Assembly (NCBI GenBank): GCA_002292365.1 | Contig: DBBU01000036.1 | Location: 83,663 to 95,092 of the forward strand | DNA: 11,430 nt | Direction of reading: 5' to 3' | Origin: Flammeovirgaceae bacterium UBA976 | Lineage (GTDB): Bacteria; Bacteroidota; Bacteroidia; Cytophagales; Cyclobacteriaceae | Program-made: the position numbers and the translations under genes | The notes under the pieces: generated by a model | What the model saw: the letters and a program-made list of their open reading frames with translations, nothing else | What the model was told of the DNA's origin: nothing | Database searches by the model: none | Part shown: positions 1 through 6,833 of the stretch, in pieces | How positions within the stretch are numbered: the first letter of the stretch is position 1 | How the letters are laid out: each line of letters starts with the position of its first letter

Positions 1-606
1 TTTGGTAAAATGTAGTCCGGCGGTGGGTGCCGCAACGGCGCCTTCAAGGTTGGAATAAACGGTTTGATAGCGGTTCTGATCGGCGCTTGACGGGGCTCTT
101 GATATGTAAGGAGGAAGCGGCACTTTACCCAATGCTAAGAGGAGTTCAGACCAAGTCTTTTCAGGCGACCAACTGAACAGAACGGTGTCTTGAGATATTC
201 TTTTGGCAGTTAATTGGATTTGATCAACGGTGATGCTTAAAACAGTATCATTGGCCCATTTTTTGGCATTACCAATCAGGCATACCCAGGTACAATTACC
301 TTTGGAAGACATGATTTCTTCCATGATTACCGAAGGCGCTGAGGGCTCAAGCAAGAAAATTTCAATGCGGGCACCCGTAGCTTTATGGAAAATCATTCGG
401 GCAGGAATCACCTTGGTATCATTAAAAATGATTAAAGACTTGGTTCTTATCAACGTAGGAAGGGCAGAAAACTGATGATGGGCTAGGCTTCCCTTTCGAT
501 AATGTAGTAATTTTGAATTGGATCGAACCTCCAAGGGCGCTTGAGCGATAGACTCCTTGGGTAATAGATAATCAAAATTTTTAGGATGAATTTCTTTAAT
601 GTCCAT
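1..606 (-). CDS. queA: QueA-like S-adenosylmethionine:tRNA ribosyltransferase-isomerase, N-terminal 202 codons (3' end beyond window)
   Basis: QueA transfers and isomerises the ribosyl group of S-adenosylmethionine onto 7-aminomethyl-7-deazaguanine in tRNA, giving epoxyqueuosine in the cytoplasm. Reading the minus strand from the ATG at 606-604 gives 202 uninterrupted codons to the window edge. Family blocks appear in order: FDYLLP near residue 11, FNDTKVIPAR at 61-70, GKVPLPPYI at 160-168, and RYQTVY followed by GAVAAPTAGLHFT at 179-201. The middle contains a CLIGNAKKW segment (109-117), which resembles the longer Bacteroidota QueA-like paralogue rather than the classical enzyme of about 350 residues, so a modified function cannot be excluded. 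That comparison is from memory. The gene is divergent from menC with only 7 bp between start codons. The C-terminal half is not visible, so full length and intactness are unknown. Confidence 0.9.
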   Translation of the reverse strand, partial: MDIKEIHPKNFDYLLPKESIAQAPLEVRSNSKLLHYRKGSLAHHQFSALPTLIRTKSLIIFNDTKVIPARMIFHKATGARIEIFLLEPSAPSVIMEEIMSSKGNCTWVCLIGNAKKWANDTVLSITVDQIQLTAKRISQDTVLFSWSPEKTWSELLLALGKVPLPPYISRAPSSADQNRYQTVYSNLEGAVAAPTAGLHFTK

Positions 607-613
607 TTGAATT

Positions 614-1687
614 ATGTTGCGCCTCGAATATAAACCCTATACTTTAAATTTTAAATTTATTGCGGGTACAAGTCGCGGAACAATGAAAACTAGGGAAGTT
701 TGGTTTTTACGAGTTGGGGATACCAGCAGTTTAGGTGCATCAGGTATCGGAGAGGTAGCTCCACTGCATGGTTTGTCGGCTGATCCTATCGATGAAATTC
801 CTCGAAGACTCAGAGAGTTGGTCAGTGAAATAGCGTATCACAAAACGCCCACTTCGGCTGCCCAGGTTTATGCTTTGGCCAAAACACTCGCGTTTCAGTT
901 TCCTGCCATCAGGATGGGTTTGGAGATGGCCTTTTTAGATTTGATGCATCAGGGTATGAGACAATGGTTTAACTCACCTTTTCTTCAAAATAAAATGCAG
1001 ATTAAAACCAATGGCTTGGTTTGGATGGGTGATGAAATCTTCATGCGAGATCAAATTCAGGAAAAAGTGGCCTTAGGCTTTGATTGCGTCAAGTTAAAAA
1101 TAGGGGCTTTAGATTTTGAAAAAGAACTGAAGTTGGTGTCCTATTTACGAAAAATTTCGTCCAAAATAATCATTCGCTTGGATGCTAACGGTGCTTTTGA
1201 GCCCCAAAATGCATTGGATAAATTAAATCAGTTAAGTGAGTTTAATATTCATTCTATAGAACAACCGATTCAAAAAGGTCAGTGGAATGCCATGAATAAA
1301 CTTTGTCAATCGAGTAAGATCCCCATTGGACTCGATGAAGAGCTCATTGGCCTCGAACAAGATATAGAAAAAAAGGTGTTGTTAGATCGAATCAAGCCAG
1401 CTTATATCATCCTAAAGCCTAGCCTTTTGGGCGGATTTATGGAATCCATTCAATGGATCAATTGGGCTGAAGATCGCAATATTGGCTGGTGGGTAACTTC
1501 AGCTTTAGAATCAAATATTGGGCTCAATGCGATTTCCCAGTTTGTCGCTCAATATCCGAATTTATCTCATCAAGGTTTGGGAACAGGAGCCCTTTATCAT
1601 AATAATTTTGCTTCTAGAGCCTCTTTGACCGACTTGAAAATGACTTACACTGAAACCGATTTGGATCAACTACCTTTTTTAAATTAA
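614..1687 (+). CDS. menC: o-Succinylbenzoate synthase (enolase superfamily, menaquinone biosynthesis)
   Basis: MenC dehydrates SHCHC to o-succinylbenzoate, the aromatising step of menaquinone biosynthesis in the cytoplasm. The 357-residue product has the enolase-superfamily layout: an N-terminal capping region (about 1-125, with a GTSRG motif at 18-22) and a barrel carrying the catalytic residues. Visible are the KxK pair K160/K162 (VKLKIG), the metal ligands D190 (RLDANG), E216 (IEQP) and D241 or E242 (GLDEEL), and the second-side lysine K268 (LKPSLLGG). The SALESNIGL block at 296-304 and the GLGTG motif at 321-325 favour MenC over the related dipeptide epimerases, which share the same scaffold. 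The ATG at 614 gives the normal family N-terminus. No clear ribosome-binding site is visible. The creatininase-family gene follows after 9 bp, so the two are probably co-transcribed. Confidence 0.87.
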   Translation: MLRLEYKPYTLNFKFIAGTSRGTMKTREVWFLRVGDTSSLGASGIGEVAPLHGLSADPIDEIPRRLRELVSEIAYHKTPTSAAQVYALAKTLAFQFPAIRMGLEMAFLDLMHQGMRQWFNSPFLQNKMQIKTNGLVWMGDEIFMRDQIQEKVALGFDCVKLKIGALDFEKELKLVSYLRKISSKIIIRLDANGAFEPQNALDKLNQLSEFNIHSIEQPIQKGQWNAMNKLCQSSKIPIGLDEELIGLEQDIEKKVLLDRIKPAYIILKPSLLGGFMESIQWINWAEDRNIGWWVTSALESNIGLNAISQFVAQYPNLSHQGLGTGALYHNNFASRASLTDLKMTYTETDLDQLPFLN

Positions 1688-1696
1688 TTTGAATCT

Positions 1697-2458
1697 ATGA
1701 GACCTTATATTTTAGCTGAATCCAATTGGAAAGAGATCAAGCAGCAGTCAGTTGAACTGGCTATTCTCCCTTGGGGAGCCACTGAGGCGCATAATTACCA
1801 TTTACCTTATTATACAGATGTTTATGAAGGCGATGCCATTGGGGAGGAATCTGCCAAAAAAGCTTGGGAAAATGGCGCGAAAGTGATGTTGTTACCTACC
1901 GTACCCTTCGGTGTGAACACAGGTCAGAGAGATATAAAATTAGATTTAAATATGTATCCGAGTACACAAATGGCAGTGCTCAATGATTTAGTTGAAGTCT
2001 TGAATCGTCAAGGGGTTTATAAGTTATTGATTTTGAACAGCCATGGAGGGAATGATTTTAAGACCCTGCTTCGTGAGTTGGGCGCTAAATATCCAAAAAT
2101 GTGGCTAGCTACTTGCAGTTGGTTTAAAATATTAGATCATAGTACCTATTTTGAAACACCGGGTGATCACGCTGATGAGATGGAAACCAGCTTGATGATG
2201 CATTTAAGACCGGATTTGGTTAGGCCTTTGTCTGAGGCTGGGGCGGGCCATGAACGAAAAAGTAAGATTGCAGCTATGCGGGAGGGTTGGCTGTGGGCTG
2301 AAAGACCATGGTCTAAAATCTCAGCAGACACGGGTGTGGGAGATCCCAAAGCAGCGACTCCAGAAAAAGGCGCACTTTTTTTTGAAGCGGTTACTACTAA
2401 ATTGGCCGCTATGTACTTAGAAGTTTGTCAAGCCGATATGACGGATTTGTACGAATAA
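1697..2458 (+). CDS. Creatininase-family metal-dependent amidohydrolase
   Basis: The 253-residue product belongs to the creatininase family, cytoplasmic di-metal hydrolases that cleave cyclic or linear amide bonds. Known members include creatinine amidohydrolase, the FAPy deformylase ArfB and the mycofactocin peptidase MftE. The metal-binding pattern is complete: E30-A-H32 and H35 in GATEAHNYHLP, D41, H116 in NSHGGN (114-119), and GDHADEMETS at 156-165 carrying the later acidic ligand (E161 or E163). Length is normal for the family. One variation is that the usual EQHGPH core reads EAHNYH. The gene starts 9 bp after menC on the same strand and probably shares its transcript, but nothing in the sequence ties it to menaquinone synthesis. 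The substrate cannot be deduced. A convergent minus-strand gene begins its stop codon 106 bp downstream. Confidence 0.85.
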   Translation: MRPYILAESNWKEIKQQSVELAILPWGATEAHNYHLPYYTDVYEGDAIGEESAKKAWENGAKVMLLPTVPFGVNTGQRDIKLDLNMYPSTQMAVLNDLVEVLNRQGVYKLLILNSHGGNDFKTLLRELGAKYPKMWLATCSWFKILDHSTYFETPGDHADEMETSLMMHLRPDLVRPLSEAGAGHERKSKIAAMREGWLWAERPWSKISADTGVGDPKAATPEKGALFFEAVTTKLAAMYLEVCQADMTDLYE

Positions 2459-2564
2459 TGTTCTGAATAAATGTTCAATTTTAGAATGGATGTTGTTTGA
2501 TGCAGAGGTCAGTGTTGTAAAATCAGAGCTTCTTTTTTTGTTTTATTTAAAGATTTCAAAAAGT

Positions 2565-3464
2565 TTATTTAGCGGGAACCACTACGCCATCCAAACTTTT
2601 ATTAAGTTTCATATTTACCAATATCTCGTGAAGTGTTTCTGCAGCCAGGCCATGCAATACCAACCTATAAGCGGCAGTATAAGTGGAGACAGGCACCATA
2701 GGATGCTTATTATTTACTAAACCTAAATGACCTGGTGTGCCTAAAATCTGAGAAGTATAAATGGCTATTGTTTCATCTAATTGCAATGAATTAGAGGCTC
2801 TTATAAAATCATTTGAAGTTAGAAATAATTGATAAAAAGGGGTGAAGAGTTCTATCGCCGAACGTAAGTCTATAATGTTTGTCCATTTCTTCGGAAAATC
2901 TATGTGATCAAACTGATCCACTGTGATCATCTCCAAATTCATTTTCTCTGGTGGTCCGATGGTGATGCTCTTTTCTTTAAGTTGACTATTGAGCCGGATG
3001 ACAAAATTGTATAAATTTAAATCGTGCTTTAAAAACAAATCATCTTTTACATCTTCGAAGGTTTTTGGTTTTAGTGGGTCTCCTACCAAGGCTACTCCAG
3101 GTATATTCGCTGCTATAAATTGTAAAATTTCCGTACCTATATGAAAATGTCGAAATATAAGTAAGTTGGCATCTGGACTCACAAACCGCTTGAGTCCCCA
3201 GGACAAAATATAATGAAGCACTTTTGACGAGTTGATTAGTTTGGGGAAGAAAAACTTAAATAGATGTATAAAGAACATCACTACTTTTGACCAAACTTTG
3301 ATGATGGGAGACAGATAATAACTTGATTTAGAGTTATTATCTAACATTAAGGCTTTTTTTGTCTGGTCATTGATTGGAATACTATTGTCTAAATACAAGG
3401 CCAGCCAGGGATTTGGATCTCTGCTATCGTGCTTTTCTGCTTCTAACTCAAAATCTACTATCAT
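2565..3464 (-). CDS. Conserved-looking protein of unknown function, last gene of the lipid/polyketide operon
   Basis: I do not recognise this 299-residue protein. It starts with ATG 15 bp after the desaturase stop and is the last gene of the four-gene operon, so it probably serves the same pathway. The N-terminus (about 1-50) is polar with a PNPW motif at 17-20. Residues about 55-75 form a hydrophobic, aromatic, lysine-containing stretch that could be membrane-associated. The rest appears mostly helical and is scattered with histidines and acids: H106-F-H108 and E112 in RHFHIGTE, H187 in FDHIDF, D230/E231, H246 and H254 around a TPGHLGL motif, and H271, H279 and E280 near the C-terminus. Such spacing could fit a metal site or an acyl-handling enzyme, but no known catalytic signature is clear. 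The reading frame is intact and codon use resembles its neighbours. It has no signal peptide. Confidence 0.75.
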   Translation of the reverse strand: MIVDFELEAEKHDSRDPNPWLALYLDNSIPINDQTKKALMLDNNSKSSYYLSPIIKVWSKVVMFFIHLFKFFFPKLINSSKVLHYILSWGLKRFVSPDANLLIFRHFHIGTEILQFIAANIPGVALVGDPLKPKTFEDVKDDLFLKHDLNLYNFVIRLNSQLKEKSITIGPPEKMNLEMITVDQFDHIDFPKKWTNIIDLRSAIELFTPFYQLFLTSNDFIRASNSLQLDETIAIYTSQILGTPGHLGLVNNKHPMVPVSTYTAAYRLVLHGLAAETLHEILVNMKLNKSLDGVVVPAK

Positions 3465-3479
3465 ATGATCAACGAGGTT

Positions 3480-4259
3480 TTATTGCGCTTCTAATGTATT
3501 AATATCATATACTAAATTAAAGAATTTTAAAACAAGTAAAATTCCCCAGCCCACATCGATCTGTTTGGATTGAAATCCCAATCGGGCCGCACCAGGATTT
3601 TTATGATGATCTTTATGATACCCATCACCAAATGTAAAAAAAGCCAAAACAGTATGGTTAACCATACTCGTATCTTCATCTATTTTTTCATGACCTAAAC
3701 TATTGATGCTATCTCCTAAATTGAAAATAACCACAAGGTTTATCCACAAAGCAATCAAGCCATAAATCCCCCAAACCGTATAAGCAAATACAAAGGGTAT
3801 AAGCAAATGCATTAGAAGCAGTACCCCATAGACTGAGGGGCGTGATACATATCTATAAAATGGATTTGCCGCTATATCTTTGGCCAAATGATTGTATTCT
3901 TGATTGGTTCGAGGTCTGTTCCACGCATCAATTAGAAAGCGTATGGGTCCAGCAAGTGCATATAAGAAGCAAAGTAGCCTATTTTTTGTGTTGATGTACC
4001 AGCCATTGTGGGCGTACCAAAACCCGTGAATAATAGGAGAGTGAGGATCTATGTCTACATCTGGATGGGCATGATGAAATCGGTGATTGCCAACCCATTG
4101 AATAGGGGTGCCCGCAGGTAATCCTAAAACTACCACAAGGTATTCAAACCATTTCCTCATTTTAAATGCCTGATGCGTAAGAGATCTATGGTAGCCTAAT
4201 ACGATAACGGTTCCCGCGATTAAATAATAAATAAAGCAAAATATGAATAAGCTAAGCAT
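3480..4259 (-). CDS. Membrane acyl desaturase (stearoyl-CoA/delta-9 desaturase-like, di-iron)
   Basis: This is an integral-membrane fatty-acyl desaturase that uses a histidine-bound di-iron centre, O2 and electrons to introduce a cis double bond. Numbered from the ATG at 4259-4257 (259 residues), the three histidine boxes are H24-x4-H29 (HRSLTH), H59-x2-HH (HRFHH, ending at 63) and H215-x2-HH (HKDHH, ending at 219). An NSLGH motif at 186-190 supplies the further Asn/His ligands typical of acyl-CoA desaturases. Hydrophobic segments lie near 1-22, 38-50, 94-110 and 143-180. A TTG one codon upstream is also in frame. I chose the ATG because it overlaps the upstream TGA stop by one base (TGATG), a standard coupling arrangement. 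Family members are often longer at the N-terminus, so this one is compact. The acyl carrier (CoA, ACP or lipid) and double-bond position cannot be read from the sequence. Confidence 0.87.
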   Translation of the reverse strand: MLSLFIFCFIYYLIAGTVIVLGYHRSLTHQAFKMRKWFEYLVVVLGLPAGTPIQWVGNHRFHHAHPDVDIDPHSPIIHGFWYAHNGWYINTKNRLLCFLYALAGPIRFLIDAWNRPRTNQEYNHLAKDIAANPFYRYVSRPSVYGVLLLMHLLIPFVFAYTVWGIYGLIALWINLVVIFNLGDSINSLGHEKIDEDTSMVNHTVLAFFTFGDGYHKDHHKNPGAARLGFQSKQIDVGWGILLVLKFFNLVYDINTLEAQ

Positions 4260-6109
4260 CAATAATTTCCTAATTCCTCTAATTGCATTTTATAAAGTTT
4301 AGCCGTAGTCTTGGCCGTTTTAACGATATTTTTAGCCACATTCATGTTCATTTTTGGATGATTTAATGCTTTCTCCAAGTTATGAAAATGGTTTTCATCA
4401 GCCACGCCATGGTAGGTGAAAAATGATACCTGATTTTGTGTTAATTTCAATTGATCCTTGATCATTTCTCCCCAAAAACCAGCCAATCGCTTGCCAATGC
4501 CTTCAATAATAAACATAGATCCTAATAAATCTATTGGGTTGGGTTTACTGGCTTGCTGAAACATGAAAGAGGTTAAAGCAACGGACCCTATATTTTTTTC
4601 TCCTGATTGAATGGTCTCTATTTGTTCCCCTAAGGCTACATAATTTTTTTCCAGCATTTGATAATCTTTGTGCTCGGTTGCCGTATGCTTAATGAAGGCC
4701 GACCTCAATTCGAACAAATCAATATCAATATTCGATGCAGCCCGGGAGATCCATTGAGATCCGTCGATGACTTGCTGTCTCATGTCTAACAATAACAACT
4801 TATAATCAGCCATGCTTAGTTTTCCTTCGTGGATTTTAGTGATAATGGGCGTTTTTAATAGGTCGGTTTCAAAATTGATCCATATCTGTGTCAATTGTCG
4901 AACCAACCATTCTGAAATTTCATTTTTTTCAATGATCAGTTCAGGTGCTTCTATTTCTCTTATCGGATAGCTCTTTATCGGTGTACCCTCATTATTAGCC
5001 ACTGTTAACTGCATAAAAGAAGTAATGAATCGACCACTTTCAGGAACCATGCACAAAATGGTATCCCCCTTTTTTAGTTTCCCCGAATACATGAGCTCTT
5101 CCAACATAATGAATATAGAAGCAGCACCCGTATTACCCTTGGTTATTAAATTTCCGAACCATTTTTCATCCGCAATTTCACCCCCACCTTTGCGCATTAA
5201 TTCTTTAATGGGAGCTTTGAATATTTCTGATGAATAATGACAGCAAAGCCAGTCGATTTTCTCTCTGTCAATTTTCCCCTTATCAATCAGCTCGAAATAA
5301 TGCGCCACACCCGTTTGTATGACCTTATTTAATAACCTCGCATCTTGCTTTAAATTGAGGGCTCCTGCTTGGGAGGCCTGCTCATAGCTGGGGTAATCTA
5401 ACCAACTAGACTCATCCTCATCTTTGTTGTTATTTTTGCCCGTAAACATACAAACTGGAAACTCATTGGCATGAGATTTGATGTCTATCCATTCTATTTT
5501 TAAGGAAATTTCGTTGGTGCTTTTTTTATTTTGCAATACAAAGGCGCCGGCCCCATCTGAGAGCATCCATCTTAAAAATTCTGATTCAAAAGGCAATGAT
5601 TTTAGCCCTTGGGCTTCGAACCTAGAGGACTTAAACAGCCTACTGGCAAATTCACTACCTACACAAACTGCATTTTGTTTTTCCCCACTTTTTAATTGGA
5701 GGAAAGCGTTTTTTAAGGCCATCATACCACTGGCACAGACACTTTGAAAACTAGCTAATTCACATCTTTTAAAATCTAATCGGGCATGCACCATACTAGC
5801 AAACCCCGGTATGGGCAAATCGCCTTGTGTAGTTCCAGTGGTTAAGAGCTGAATGTCTTTTGATCTAAGGGAGCTTCTTTTGACTGCTTGATTGATCGAA
5901 TGAACTGCTAATTGAGCATTGGAGTGTGTGCTTTTTTGTGCCTTATCTAGGGCATAATATCGATTCTTTATACCATTTTGTCTTAAAATACGGTCTTTAA
6001 CAGGACTATTCTTCCCATTGATTCGGCCCAAATAATCTTCCATTTCATTATTTGAAATGGGCTCATTTGGTAAAAAAATACCCGAACTTATGATGTAGAC
6101 CTCTTCCAT
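4259..6109 (-). CDS. StlD/DarB-like beta-ketosynthase (KAS III fold) with C-terminal heme-oxygenase-like di-iron domain
   Basis: The 616-residue product has two parts. Residues 1-370 are a KAS III/FabH-type condensing enzyme with the Cys-His-Asn triad C125 (VCASGMM), H291 (CCHYSS) and N326 (GNTGAAS), plus the SDGAGAF motif at 184-190. The early DYLGRINGK motif (25-33) and FLRWMLSDGAG resemble the StlD/DarB ketosynthases, which join two acyl chains into cyclohexanedione precursors of dialkylresorcinols and stilbenes. Residues about 395-616 are all-helical and look like the heme-oxygenase-like iron-containing oxidase fold. Candidate ligands are H475, E479, H480 and D482 (HTATEHKD), E536 (IIEG), and H567-x3-D571-x2-H574. 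This length is about twice that of FabH. From memory, StlD/DarB members are also long. The gene begins 4 bp after the hydroxylase gene and overlaps the desaturase start by one base. No DarA-like aromatase is visible, so the product is uncertain. Confidence 0.85.
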   Translation of the reverse strand: MEEVYIISSGIFLPNEPISNNEMEDYLGRINGKNSPVKDRILRQNGIKNRYYALDKAQKSTHSNAQLAVHSINQAVKRSSLRSKDIQLLTTGTTQGDLPIPGFASMVHARLDFKRCELASFQSVCASGMMALKNAFLQLKSGEKQNAVCVGSEFASRLFKSSRFEAQGLKSLPFESEFLRWMLSDGAGAFVLQNKKSTNEISLKIEWIDIKSHANEFPVCMFTGKNNNKDEDESSWLDYPSYEQASQAGALNLKQDARLLNKVIQTGVAHYFELIDKGKIDREKIDWLCCHYSSEIFKAPIKELMRKGGGEIADEKWFGNLITKGNTGAASIFIMLEELMYSGKLKKGDTILCMVPESGRFITSFMQLTVANNEGTPIKSYPIREIEAPELIIEKNEISEWLVRQLTQIWINFETDLLKTPIITKIHEGKLSMADYKLLLLDMRQQVIDGSQWISRAASNIDIDLFELRSAFIKHTATEHKDYQMLEKNYVALGEQIETIQSGEKNIGSVALTSFMFQQASKPNPIDLLGSMFIIEGIGKRLAGFWGEMIKDQLKLTQNQVSFFTYHGVADENHFHNLEKALNHPKMNMNVAKNIVKTAKTTAKLYKMQLEELGNY

Positions 6110-6113
6110 GTTT

Positions 6114-6833
6114 TTATTTATTCAGTCCAGAAAATAATTTGTCCAAAAAATTGAGGGCAAAGCCGTAATTTTTTCTACCTTTTGTGTGATGTGTATTGTG
6201 CGCGGTTCCAAAATTTAACCAATGGTCTTCCTTTCCCTCGCCAAAACGGTAATTACAATGACCCGCGAAATTCAATAAAATACTTGCAAGTGGATAGATG
6301 AACACCGCTACTATTGAAAAAGGAATAAATGGCAGTATCGTTAAAGGAACCGTACTTAGTAAAAACGCTTCAAACCAATGGAAACTGTAAACTGAGTAAA
6401 TCGTTGGGATTCTTGATTTATGATGAATGAAATGAATATGCCTCATGAAAAAATTGAAATGCATAAGGCGGTGAACAACAAAAAAATGAACTTCATTCCA
6501 AAGTGTGAGTAGCACAATTCCTAGCATTATATTCAGCCAGGTATTTGGCAATAGCACGATGAAATCTGTCCGAACAAGATAAATTATAGGGATCACAGAA
6601 AAGCCAAAAATGAGGATCGATTTTATTGAATGTGCTATTTCGAAAGTCGTCTGTTTTTTTTCTACTGGTTTTAATTCTATTTTATGAAGAAGCTTCACAC
6701 GTTCCAATCGTTTACACACAAATAAGAATAGCGCACCTACCCCAAAGTAAAGTACCATGAAATACCCGAATGATAGGGCAGACAACGACCAATAGGAAAA
6801 GTCGTAAAGGATGTTTTCGATTAAGCTTTGCAA
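6114..6833 (-). CDS. Sterol desaturase / fatty acid hydroxylase superfamily membrane protein
   Basis: Members of this superfamily are membrane di-iron oxygenases that hydroxylate or desaturate lipid chains, sterols and carotenoids. The 239-residue protein carries the expected histidine cluster: H121-x3-H125 (HRLMH), H134-x2-HH (HFIHH, ending at 138), H152 in FHWFEA, H192 in GHCNY, and H212-x2-HH (HNTHH, ending at 216). Hydrophobic segments lie near 14-40, 68-88, 92-112 and 156-190. It is the first gene of the minus operon and ends 4 bp before the ketosynthase start. The start is unusual: no in-frame ATG exists between the upstream stop (6869-6867) and residue 26, which is inside the first membrane segment, so TTG at 6833 is the best candidate. 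With the ketosynthase and acyl desaturase downstream, it probably oxidises the chain or head group of the operon's lipid product. The substrate is unknown. Confidence 0.85.
   Translation of the reverse strand: MQSLIENILYDFSYWSLSALSFGYFMVLYFGVGALFLFVCKRLERVKLLHKIELKPVEKKQTTFEIAHSIKSILIFGFSVIPIIYLVRTDFIVLLPNTWLNIMLGIVLLTLWNEVHFFVVHRLMHFNFFMRHIHFIHHKSRIPTIYSVYSFHWFEAFLLSTVPLTILPFIPFSIVAVFIYPLASILLNFAGHCNYRFGEGKEDHWLNFGTAHNTHHTKGRKNYGFALNFLDKLFSGLNK

Noticed and set aside
230..475. Open frame of 81 codons on the plus strand
   Set aside because: It lies antisense inside the queA-like coding region, which has clear family motifs, and its own product shows none.
614..1687. Dipeptide (L-Ala-D/L-Glu) epimerase as identity
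   Set aside because: It shares the scaffold and catalytic lysines, but the SALESNIGL and GTSRG motifs and overall pattern fit MenC better.
2167..2349. Minus-strand frame of 60 codons
   Set aside because: It is antisense within the creatininase-family gene and is explained as a shadow of that frame.
2459..2564. Terminator in the convergent 106-bp gap
   Set aside because: There is a T-run near 2531-2538, but I could not find a convincing GC-rich stem directly before it on either strand.
2490..2720. Open frame of 76 codons on the plus strand across the convergent gene ends
   Set aside because: Most of it is antisense to the 299-residue minus-strand gene, and the predicted peptide has no recognisable pattern.
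5025..5747. Two plus-strand frames (5025-5237 and 5478-5747)
   Set aside because: Both are antisense to the conserved ketosynthase domain, whose catalytic motifs lie on the minus strand.
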